Part shown: positions 31,873-39,642 of the stretch, piece after piece
Numbering within the stretch: the stretch's first letter is position 1
Layout of the letters: the number at the start of each line of letters is the position of its first letter
NCBI RefSeq assembly: GCF_002979415.1
Contig: NZ_PCOT01000012.1
Coordinates: forward strand, 1-64,000
Direction of reading: 5' to 3'
Length of the DNA: 64,000 nt
Source: Microbacterium sp. MYb72
GTDB taxonomy: Bacteria; Actinomycetota; Actinomycetes; Actinomycetales; Microbacteriaceae
Translations under genes and position numbers: made by a program
The notes under the pieces: generated by a model
Told to the model about the DNA's origin: nothing
The model's database searches: none
The model's input: only the letters and a program-made list of their open reading frames with translations

Positions 31873-32594
31873 GCATCCCCTCCCTCGATCTCCCCGTACC
31901 CGCACGGGTCCGCGAGCTCGCGGGCGGCGCCGGTCTCGAACCGGTGTGGGTGAACGGCATCGGCGGGCTGACCTTCCGCACCGACGACGACCGCTACATC
32001 AAGTGGGGACCGCACGACACCGAGGCGAACATGCGGGACGAGGCCGAGCGGATGCGCTGGGCACGCCGGTGGATCACCGTCCCCGAGGTGATCGAGCAGG
32101 GGCAGGATGCCGAGCACGAGTGGCTCGTCACGGTGGCGCTCGATGCACGCAGCGCCGTGGATCCCCGCTGGCATGACGATCCGGAACGGGCCGTGCGCGC
32201 GGTCGGCGAGGGCCTCCGGATGCTGCATGAGAGCCTTCCCGTCGACGAGTGCCCGTGGGAGTGGAGCGTCGCAGGTCGCATCAGCGGCGCCGCCGCGCGC
32301 GGCGTGATCGTGCCGGAGAAGCTGCGGACGCACCCTCCGGTCGACAGGCTCGTGGTGTGCCACGGCGACGCCTGCATGCCCAACACGCTGCTGGACGATG
32401 CGGGCCGCCCCGTCGCGCACGTCGACCTCGCCGCGATCGGAGTCGCCGACCGTTGGGCGGACATCGCCGTCGCCGCGATGAGCACGAAGTGGAACGCCGG
32501 CCCGGGCTGGACCGACACCCTCATCGAGGCGTACGGCGTGGAGCCCGACCGTGAACGGCTCGCCTACTACCGGCGGCTGTGGAACAGGACCTGA
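31869..32594 (+). CDS. Aminoglycoside phosphotransferase APH(3')-like kinase
   Basis: A 241-residue kinase. The N-lobe has Lys45 (RYIKWGP). The catalytic HGDACMPN loop is at 165-172, and Asp186 in HVDLAAIGVADRWADIA matches the metal Asp of the APH fold. The GVADRWADIA and terminal YRRLW stretches resemble APH(3') enzymes. It is shorter than usual (family ~260) and carries the GTG start at 31869. Activity on aminoglycosides is not shown; many chromosomal members phosphorylate other small molecules. Coupled to DUF488. Confidence 0.78.
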   Translation: MSIPSLDLPVPARVRELAGGAGLEPVWVNGIGGLTFRTDDDRYIKWGPHDTEANMRDEAERMRWARRWITVPEVIEQGQDAEHEWLVTVALDARSAVDPRWHDDPERAVRAVGEGLRMLHESLPVDECPWEWSVAGRISGAAARGVIVPEKLRTHPPVDRLVVCHGDACMPNTLLDDAGRPVAHVDLAAIGVADRWADIAVAAMSTKWNAGPGWTDTLIEAYGVEPDRERLAYYRRLWNRT

Positions 32595-32595
32595 G

Positions 32596-33399
32596 TCACG
32601 ACGCCCCGCCCGCGCCGATGACGAAGTTCCAGGAGCCGGTCGCGACGGCGGCGGCGATCGCGACGAGCGGGATCACCGCGCACGCGAGCAGGAGCGCGGT
32701 GTCGCGCCGGGTCCACACTGATTCCCGCGCCCACGACCGCGGACCGGTTCCCCCGAATCCCCTGGCCTCCATCGCCGTGGCGAGCGAGGAGCCGCGGCGG
32801 ATCGCGAGCACGAACAGCGCGAACGCCATGCCGAGGGTGCGGCGGATACGACCCTGATCGGCGACGCCCCGCGCCCTCCTGGCGAGCGCGAGAGCCCGCC
32901 AGTCGTCGGCGAGGAGTCCGAGCATCCGCATTCCGGCGAGGGCTCCGACGACGAAGCGCGCGGGCAGCCGGAGCCGCTGCGCCAGATCGTCGGCGAGGTC
33001 GGTGGGATCGACCGTGACGAAGAGCACCACGGAGGGCAGGCCGATCGCCAGCACGCGCACCGCGGTGGCGGCGGCGAGCGCGAGCGATCCGTCGCTCACC
33101 CTCATCAGCAGCCACTCGAAGTGCACCTCGCCGCTCTGCGCTCCGTACAGGGCGATCGTGACCGCGCTCAGCGGCGCCGCGATCCAGAGCACGGCGGTGC
33201 GGGTCCAGAACTCGCGTGCGCCGAGGCCCGCGAGCAGCAGCAGCGGGATCTCCAGGACCAGGGCGACGGATGCCGACACCACGTCGATCGAGAGGATGAG
33301 CGGAACCGCGATGAGCAGCGCCGCGGCGAGCTTGGCGAGCGCCGAGCGCGGAGCGATGGGACCGCGGCGCTCGATGCGGGCGGTGAGAGGATCGATCAT
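32596..33399 (-). CDS. ykoC: Energy-coupling factor transporter transmembrane protein (YkoC/EcfT)
   Basis: A 267-residue EcfT-type protein with five or six membrane helices. The two coupling Ala-Arg-Gly motifs appear as LARRARGVAD and MEARGFGG. It docks the ATPase to the S component. The ATG at 33399 overlaps the ATPase stop. Third gene of the TPP-regulated operon, order ykoE-ykoD-ykoC, matching the Bacillus thiamine-precursor transporter. Confidence 0.9.
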   Translation of the reverse strand: MIDPLTARIERRGPIAPRSALAKLAAALLIAVPLILSIDVVSASVALVLEIPLLLLAGLGAREFWTRTAVLWIAAPLSAVTIALYGAQSGEVHFEWLLMRVSDGSLALAAATAVRVLAIGLPSVVLFVTVDPTDLADDLAQRLRLPARFVVGALAGMRMLGLLADDWRALALARRARGVADQGRIRRTLGMAFALFVLAIRRGSSLATAMEARGFGGTGPRSWARESVWTRRDTALLLACAVIPLVAIAAAVATGSWNFVIGAGGAS

Positions 33400-34856
33400 G
33401 CGCCCACCTCGAGCCTGCGGGCGTGCAGGGCGCGCAGCACGGCCTCATCATGGCTGATCGCGACGATCGCGGCGCCGTCGTCTCTCAGGCCCGCGATGAT
33501 CGCGACGAGCTCGGCCCAGGTCGTGGCGTCCTGCCCGAACGTCGGCTCATCGAGCACGATCATCTGCGGGCGAGTGGCGAGAGCGGCGGCCACCGTGAGA
33601 CGACGCTTCTCCCCTCCGGACAGCGTGTACGGGTTCGCCTCGGCGAGCGCGGTCAGCCGCAGACGCTCCAGCAGCTCGTCGGCACGTCGGGCGATCTCCG
33701 CCTCGTCCAGCCGCAGAGCGCGGGGGCCCACGGCGAGCTCCTCCCGAACGGTCTTCGCGAGGAGCTGGTGCTCGGGGGTCTGCAGCACCGTCGCGATGCG
33801 GGTGAGCAGCGCGCGGGACGTCCAGCGGAAGGGGTCGTCTCCCGACCCCGACGACAGCGCTGCCGAGGCGACGACCCGCCCGCTCTCCGCCGGGATGAGA
33901 CCCGCGAGCGTGAGCCCGAAGGTCGACTTGCCCGCCCCGTTGGGGCCGGTGATGCCGATCGCCTCCCCGGCGTGCACGTCGAGGTCGAAGGGACCGGCGA
34001 CCGGGATGCCGCGGCTGCGCGCCACGGACAGCGCGTGCGCATGCAGCAGGAGCTCACCCGGTCCGTGCGCCGGCGGAGGGGGAACGGCCGGCGGATGACC
34101 GGGCACCCAGACCCCGGATGCGGCGAGCTCGGCGCCGCGCGCGCCGAGCACCTCGTCGGGAGTCCCGTCTGCGAGGACGACGGTGCCTTCGGGCTCCGCG
34201 CCGAGCACGATGACCCGGTCGACGAGGGGCAGCCACACGTCGATGCGGTGCTCGATCACGACGAGGGTCGCCCCGGTCGCGTCGAGGGCGGCGGCGACCG
34301 CATCCCGCACATCCCGCACCCCCTCGGGGTCGAGGTTGGCGGTCGGCTCGTCGAGCAGGATCGCTCCGGGGCGCATGGCGATCACGCCCGCCAGCGCCAG
34401 CCGCTGCTTCTGCCCTCCCGAGAGCGCCGCTGTCGAGCGGTCGAGGGGCACATCGAGCTCGACGGCATCCATCGCCTCGCGCACCCGCGGCCAGATCTCC
34501 TCGCGGGGCACGCCGAGGTTCTCGCATCCGAAGGCGATGTCGTCGCCGACCCTGGCGAGCATGGTCTGCGTGTCGGGGTCCTGCAGCACCATCCCCACGC
34601 GGCCCCGGCTCTCCGTCGCGGGAACGCCGTCGACGAGGAGCGCTCCGTGCGTCTCCCCCTCGTCGGCGCCGCCGAGCACGCCGCCGAAGCCCTGCAGCAG
34701 CGTGGACTTGCCCGAGCCGGAGGCGCCGAGCAGAAGCACCCGCTCCCCCGGCTCGATTCGCAGTTCGACCTCGCGCACGGCCCAGCGCAGCCGGGTGGTG
34801 TAGCGCCATCCCCAGCCGCGCGCATCGAGCGCGGCGGGGTTCACCCGGGCGGTCAC
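33396..34856 (-). CDS. ykoD: ECF transporter duplicated ATPase (YkoD)
   Basis: A 486-residue protein with two full ABC ATPase domains. The first has Walker A GASGSGKST (residues 44-52), LSGGQKQRLAL and AILLDEPTAN. The second (from ~270) has GPNGAGKST, LSGGEKRRLTV and IVLDEPTFGQD. One polypeptide replaces the EcfA1/A2 pair. The GTG start at 34856 overlaps the S-component stop as GTGA, and a longer reading would enter that gene. It powers uptake of a thiamine precursor. Confidence 0.93.
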   Translation of the reverse strand: MTARVNPAALDARGWGWRYTTRLRWAVREVELRIEPGERVLLLGASGSGKSTLLQGFGGVLGGADEGETHGALLVDGVPATESRGRVGMVLQDPDTQTMLARVGDDIAFGCENLGVPREEIWPRVREAMDAVELDVPLDRSTAALSGGQKQRLALAGVIAMRPGAILLDEPTANLDPEGVRDVRDAVAAALDATGATLVVIEHRIDVWLPLVDRVIVLGAEPEGTVVLADGTPDEVLGARGAELAASGVWVPGHPPAVPPPPAHGPGELLLHAHALSVARSRGIPVAGPFDLDVHAGEAIGITGPNGAGKSTFGLTLAGLIPAESGRVVASAALSSGSGDDPFRWTSRALLTRIATVLQTPEHQLLAKTVREELAVGPRALRLDEAEIARRADELLERLRLTALAEANPYTLSGGEKRRLTVAAALATRPQMIVLDEPTFGQDATTWAELVAIIAGLRDDGAAIVAISHDEAVLRALHARRLEVGA

Positions 34857-35500
34857 ACTCGTGCGGTGACCTCGCGGCCGGCCGCGAACCGGCTCAGGGC
34901 GCCGGTGGCGGCGAGTCCGCGGGCGATCAGCCAGGCGCCGAGCCCGGCGATCACCGCACCGGAGATGGTCGTCGAGGAGATGTAGACGGCGGTGAAGAGC
35001 GTGTCCACCCCCGGGTACCAGAGGATGCGGTCGTTGATGCCGCACGCGAGCCCCGCGCCGGCGCCGGCCAGCATCGCGACGGGCAGACGCCAGACGCCGT
35101 ACAGGAACACGAGGAAGATCAGCTCGGCGCCGATGCCCTGCACGAGTCCGGAGACGATGGTCAGCGGCCCCCACGCGTTGCCGATCAGCGCCGAGATGAT
35201 CGCGGCGACCAGCTCGGTGTAGAGCGCGGCGCCGGGCTTGCGGACGATCAGCCCGCCGAGGACGCCGGCGATCAGCCACGGACCGGCGAGCAGTCCCTGG
35301 ACGCCGGGGAGCAGCGCCTCGAGGGCCCCGCTCGGGGTCACGTATCCGACGTTCCACAGCAGGAAGATCGCCGCGCAGGCGACGGCGACGACGCTGGCCA
35401 CGACGATGTCGACGACGCGCCACCGCCAGAGCTGGGCGTTGCGCAGGCCCGTGGCCGTGGATGCCGCTTCGGTGCTGGACCGGTGCGTGGACGTACTCAT
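34853..35500 (-). CDS. ykoE: ECF transporter S component (YkoE family)
   Basis: A 215-residue membrane protein with about six helices and the YkoE-type WNVGYVTPSGALEALLPGVQGLLAGPWLIAG region. By family and by its TPP riboswitch it binds hydroxymethylpyrimidine or a similar thiamine precursor. The start at 35500 is decided by the strong GGAGGAG (35506-35512) directly upstream; an ATG at 35524 lies within the aptamer. Confidence 0.9.
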   Translation of the reverse strand: MSTSTHRSSTEAASTATGLRNAQLWRWRVVDIVVASVVAVACAAIFLLWNVGYVTPSGALEALLPGVQGLLAGPWLIAGVLGGLIVRKPGAALYTELVAAIISALIGNAWGPLTIVSGLVQGIGAELIFLVFLYGVWRLPVAMLAGAGAGLACGINDRILWYPGVDTLFTAVYISSTTISGAVIAGLGAWLIARGLAATGALSRFAAGREVTARV

Positions 35501-35508
35501 CTGAACTC

Positions 35509-35591
35509 CTCCCTGCGCCGGCATGATCCGGATCAGGTTCGACGGTCGAAGCGCGATTCGCTCCCTCTCAGCCCGGCTCGCCGGACTCCCG
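35509..35591 (-). promoter_or_regulatory. TPP riboswitch
   Basis: On the minus strand the THI-box core is present: CTGAGAGGGAGCG, then GAACCTGATCCGGATCATGC and GCCGGCGCAGGGAGG. The CUGAGA pyrimidine-sensor loop and the GAACCUGAUC-GGAU element with closing GCGCAGGGA are the conserved parts of TPP aptamers. The ykoE ribosome site GGAGGAG begins where the aptamer ends, so TPP binding would block translation initiation. Confidence 0.93.
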
Positions 35592-35684
35592 TGGTTGTGC
35601 TCTCGATCATACCCAGTGCCGACACTCCGCGCTCCCCTGTTGCGGCACCGCGGTTCTCACGGGAGAGTTCGGTACCGTAAGCAG

Positions 35685-37235
35685 GTGACCGCTCCTGACT
35701 CCGCCGAGGCCACCGCTCCCCTGGGCGATGCCCCGATCGACGCCGCCGCAGACGCGGACACGTCGGCCATCGACGCGGAGCTCGACCGGGTCCCCGCGAT
35801 CCCGGATGCTGCGGCTCACGACTCCGAGCTGGAGCAGCTGGTCGCGGACGCAGAGGCCCCCGCCGCTCAGTGGGCGAGCGAGGGCGGAGCGGCGACCGCA
35901 CTCACCTGGGTGGATGCGGCATCCGTCGCCGACCACTCCCCGACGGCGACGCTCGACGGCGATCAGGTGCGCGAACCAGGGGCCGCGCTCTGGACGGGCG
36001 CCCGGCTGCGCCCCGCCGCGGCGGGTCCAGGCGTGCTCGTGCCGATCGGCATCCTCGCCGCACTGGCCGCCTCCTACGCGGGCACGACCCTGCTGTGGCC
36101 GCTGCACGAGGTCGCGCCGACCGTGAAGACGGCGGATTTCCAGGCGACGGCCGCTCCGGCAGCGGCCATCACCTGGCCGACGCAGGGCAGCGCGGCGGTC
36201 GGCATCCAGGGCATCGGAACGGTCGCCTCGTCGCCGGATCCGGCCGTCATCGCGAGCATCACCAAGGTGGTCAGCGTGCTCATGGTGCTGGATCAGATGC
36301 CGCTCGCCGTCGGCGAGCAGGGTCCGTCCTTCTCCTTCACCAAGGCCGACAGCCAGTCGTATCTCACGTACAAGCGCAGCGACCAGTCGGCGCTCGACGT
36401 GCCCGTCGGGGGTTCCCTGACGGAGTTCCAGATGCTGCAGGGCATCCTGCTCGGCTCGGCGAACAACTACATCGACCGCCTCGCGAAGGAGATCTGGGGC
36501 TCGGACAAGGCCTTCGCGGACGCCGCGGCGACCTGGCTCAGAGATCGCGGCATCCAGGGCATCACGATCCTCTCGCCCTCCGGGTTCGACGAGCGCAACA
36601 CGGCGACCCCCGAGGCGCTGATCGCCGTGGCGGAGCGGGCGATGCAGAACCCCGTGTTCGCGGGGATCGTCGGTACGCCCTCGGTCGAGCTGCCGGGCGC
36701 CGGACTCGTGAAGAACACGAACGGGATGCTGTCGGACTCCGGTGTGGTCGGTATCAAGACCGGCACCCTTCACGAGAGCTGGAATCTGCTCACCGCGAAG
36801 GACGTGGTCGTCGACGGCACGACCGTGCATCTCTACGCCTCGGTGCTCACGCAGGCCGATGACGACATGCGTCTCGCGTCGACGCGGTCCCTGTTCTCGC
36901 AGGTCGAGGACGCGCTGCAGGCCGAGGCCCCCGCGGTGGCGAAGGGAACCGTCGTCGGAGAGGTGGACACCCTGTGGGGTGCGTCCACCGAGATCGTGAC
37001 GGATGCCGACGCCGACGTCGTGCTGTGGGACGCCGCCGCGGCGGAGGCGACGCCCGAGTTCGATCTGGGCGAGAAGAGCAAGGCGGGCGCCGAGGTCGGC
37101 ACGTTGACCGTCGCCGGCCCCCTCGACACGGCGACGACGCCGCTCACTCTGAAGAAGAAGCTCGAGGGGCCCAGCGCCTGGTGGCGTCTCACCCACCCCC
37201 TGGAACTCTTCGGCCTGACCTCCGACAAGCGCTAG
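35685..37235 (+). CDS. D-alanyl-D-alanine carboxypeptidase (peptidase S11 type) with long cytoplasmic N-terminus
   Basis: A 516-residue penicillin-binding protein. Ser191-Ile-Thr-Lys194 (SxxK), Ser258-Ala-Asn260 (SxN) and Lys358-Thr-Gly360 (KTG) are visible. One membrane helix at ~115-135 puts the catalytic domain outside, after a ~110-residue acidic Ala/Asp-rich cytoplasmic region unusual for this family, whose members normally have a cleavable signal. It would trim cell-wall pentapeptides. The GTG start at 35685 follows AGCAG, a weak site. Its promoter must lie close to the divergent riboswitch. Confidence 0.85.
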   Translation: MTAPDSAEATAPLGDAPIDAAADADTSAIDAELDRVPAIPDAAAHDSELEQLVADAEAPAAQWASEGGAATALTWVDAASVADHSPTATLDGDQVREPGAALWTGARLRPAAAGPGVLVPIGILAALAASYAGTTLLWPLHEVAPTVKTADFQATAAPAAAITWPTQGSAAVGIQGIGTVASSPDPAVIASITKVVSVLMVLDQMPLAVGEQGPSFSFTKADSQSYLTYKRSDQSALDVPVGGSLTEFQMLQGILLGSANNYIDRLAKEIWGSDKAFADAAATWLRDRGIQGITILSPSGFDERNTATPEALIAVAERAMQNPVFAGIVGTPSVELPGAGLVKNTNGMLSDSGVVGIKTGTLHESWNLLTAKDVVVDGTTVHLYASVLTQADDDMRLASTRSLFSQVEDALQAEAPAVAKGTVVGEVDTLWGASTEIVTDADADVVLWDAAAAEATPEFDLGEKSKAGAEVGTLTVAGPLDTATTPLTLKKKLEGPSAWWRLTHPLELFGLTSDKR

Positions 37236-37339
37236 TCGGAGCCAGGCACACAAACCCAGGGCCCACGGCCCCAGAGCGCACGGCCCCAGAGCACGCGAAA
37301 GCCCCAGACGCACCACTCCCGGGACACAACCCTGAGCAC

Positions 37340-37379
37340 GCGAAAGCCCCGCCCCGAGTGACCGGGGCGGGGCTTTCGC
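37340..37379. terminator. Bidirectional hairpin terminator
   Basis: A 17-bp perfect stem GCGAAAGCCCCGCCCCG (37340-37356) with loop AGTGAC and pairing 37363-37379. It sits between the convergent carboxypeptidase (ends 37235) and exporter (ends 37387). The A/T-containing GCGAAAG and CTTTCGC ends serve both directions. The preceding gap has a CACGCGAAAGCCCC duplicate. Confidence 0.85.
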
Positions 37380-37386
37380 AGTGAAC

Positions 37387-39642
37387 TCAGGCCCTGTTGT
37401 CGCCGGAGTCCGAACGCTCGATGAGCGACTCCGCCGAGGCGACCTCCGCTGCCGGGCTCTGCGCGCCGACCGAGGCGCCGACGCGCGCGGCATCCGCCTC
37501 GGCCTCGGCGTCGCCGGTGACGACCACGGGGGTCGTTCCGGTGAGCGCCGCTTCGGCGTCGATGTCGGCCGCGGCCTGCTCGAACTGCGACTGGTACAGA
37601 CGCCAGTAGGCGCCCTGCGCGGCGATGAGCTCGTCGTGCGTGCCCTTCTCCACGATGTCGCCGTGCTCCATCACGAGGATGAGGTCGGCGTCACGGATGG
37701 TCGACAGGCGGTGCGCGATGACGAAGGACGTGCGTCCTTCTCGGAGCGCCGCCATCGCGTGCTGCAGCAGCAGCTCGGTGCGGGTGTCGACCGCCGATGT
37801 CGCCTCATCGAGGATGAGGATCGACGGCTGCGCGACGAACGCCCTGGCGATGGTGATGAGCTGGCGTTCGCCCGCCGAGACGTTCGACGCGTCTTCGTCG
37901 AGGACCGTGTCGTAGCCCTCGGGGAGAGCGTGCACGAACCGGTCGACGTACGTCGCCTTCGCGGCGGCGAGCACCTCGTCGTCGGTCGCCGTGGAGCGGC
38001 CGTAGCGGATGTTCTCGCGGATGCTCCCGGCGAACAGCCACGGATCCTGCAGCACCATTCCGGTGCGCGAGCGCAGGTCGTCGCGTGCCATGTCCGCGAT
38101 GTCCTGCCCGTCGAGCAGGATGCGTCCGCCGCTGAGCTCGTAGAACCGCATGATCAGGTTGACCAGCGTGGTCTTTCCCGCGCCGGTCGGGCCGACGATC
38201 GCGACGGTCTGCCCTGGCTCGACCTGGAACGACAGGTCGGTGATGAGCGGACGGTCCTCCGAGTAGGAGAACGCGACGTTCTCGAACTCGATGACGCCCT
38301 TGCCGTCGACGACCGTGGGGGCGTCGTCGGCATCCGGCTCCTGCTCGTCTTCGTCGAGCAGCTGGAAGACGCGCTCCGCGGAGGCGGTTCCCGACTGCAC
38401 GACCGCTGCCATGCCGCCGAGCTCTGCCAGCGGCTGGGAGAACTGCTGCGAGTACTGGATGAACGCCTGCACGTCGCCGAGGCGCAGCTGGCCGTTGGCG
38501 ACCATGAGGCCACCCAGCACCGCGAGGGCGGCGTAGCTGAGGCTGCCGACGAAGGTCATCGCGGGCATGATGATGCCCGAGAGGAACTGCGCCTTGAACG
38601 CCGACTGGAACAGCTCCTCGTTCTCGACCTGGAACTTGTCGAGAGCGTCCTGCTCGCGTCCGAAGACCTTGACCAGCGCGTGGCCGGAGAAGGCCTCCTC
38701 GACACGGGCGTTCAGGCGTCCGACCTTGCGCCACTGCTGGCCGAAGGCCTTCTGCGAACGCGGACCGATGACGCCGAAGATGACGCCCATCAGCGGGAGC
38801 GCGATCAGGGCGACGAGCGCGAGCTGCCACGAGATCGAGAACATCATGATCAGTACGCCGACCACCGTGAGCACGGAGGTGAGGGCGCCGGACAGCGACT
38901 GCTGCATGGTCTGCGTGATGTTGTCGATGTCGTTCGTGACCCGCGAGATCAGTTCACCTCGCTGCACCTTGTCGAAGTACGACAGGGGCAGACGGTTGAT
39001 CTTCGCCTCGACGTCTTCGCGCAGGCGCCACATGGTGCGCACCATGATGACGTTGATGACGTAGCCCTGGATCCAGCTGAGGAGCGCGGCGAGCACGTAG
39101 ATCGCCAGCACCGCGAGGATGATCCAGCGCATGGCCTCGAAGTCGATGCCGTCGCCGACCTTGAAGTCGCGCATCGCGGCGACCTGGTTGGCGAAGTCGT
39201 CCTGGCCGAACTGGCGCAGCTGCTCCACGACCTCGCTCTTCGGGGTCCCTGCGGGGAACCCGGGGAACGTGTCGGTCTTGCGTCCCAGTTCGTTGGAGAA
39301 GAAGCCCGCGTAGACGAGGTTGGTCGCCTCGGCGAGGACCTTCGGGGCCGCGACGGAGAGGAAGACGCCGATGGCGCCGAGGATCGACACGAACACGAAC
39401 CAGACGGCGGAGGGCTTGAGGAGCCCGATCATCCGCTTGAAGCTCGGGCCGAAGTTGTCGGCCTTGCCCGGCGCGACGCTGTCCCAGTCCCCCGAGTTCT
39501 GACGGGCCTGCTCGGCGAGCTCGGCCTCGTACTTCTCCTCCTCGGTGAGCTCGGGCTCGACGGTCGCGGCGGCCTTGGCCGCCGCCATGCGCTCCCGACG
39601 GCTCTGCGGCTTCTCGGGAGTCGACGGGTTCTGCGCGCTCAT
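37387..39642 (-). CDS. ABC exporter, fused membrane-ATPase subunit (second of a pair)
   Basis: A 751-residue ABC exporter half with six helices (~85-380) and a C-terminal ATPase: Walker A GPTGAGKTT, signature NVSAGERQLITIARAF, Walker B ILILDEATSAVDTR. The signature LSGGQ is changed to VSAGE, as in one member of heterodimeric exporters. The N-terminal ~70 residues and C-terminal ~60 residues are low complexity. It follows its partner (39639-41366) with an ATGA overlap, so they form a heterodimer. Cargo unknown; such pairs export drugs or lipids. Confidence 0.9.
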   Translation of the reverse strand: MSAQNPSTPEKPQSRRERMAAAKAAATVEPELTEEEKYEAELAEQARQNSGDWDSVAPGKADNFGPSFKRMIGLLKPSAVWFVFVSILGAIGVFLSVAAPKVLAEATNLVYAGFFSNELGRKTDTFPGFPAGTPKSEVVEQLRQFGQDDFANQVAAMRDFKVGDGIDFEAMRWIILAVLAIYVLAALLSWIQGYVINVIMVRTMWRLREDVEAKINRLPLSYFDKVQRGELISRVTNDIDNITQTMQQSLSGALTSVLTVVGVLIMMFSISWQLALVALIALPLMGVIFGVIGPRSQKAFGQQWRKVGRLNARVEEAFSGHALVKVFGREQDALDKFQVENEELFQSAFKAQFLSGIIMPAMTFVGSLSYAALAVLGGLMVANGQLRLGDVQAFIQYSQQFSQPLAELGGMAAVVQSGTASAERVFQLLDEDEQEPDADDAPTVVDGKGVIEFENVAFSYSEDRPLITDLSFQVEPGQTVAIVGPTGAGKTTLVNLIMRFYELSGGRILLDGQDIADMARDDLRSRTGMVLQDPWLFAGSIRENIRYGRSTATDDEVLAAAKATYVDRFVHALPEGYDTVLDEDASNVSAGERQLITIARAFVAQPSILILDEATSAVDTRTELLLQHAMAALREGRTSFVIAHRLSTIRDADLILVMEHGDIVEKGTHDELIAAQGAYWRLYQSQFEQAAADIDAEAALTGTTPVVVTGDAEAEADAARVGASVGAQSPAAEVASAESLIERSDSGDNRA

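Noticed and set aside
31869..32594. Acquired antibiotic-resistance gene
   Set aside because: The APH-like kinase has no mobile-element context and normal base composition; resistance cannot be inferred from fold alone.
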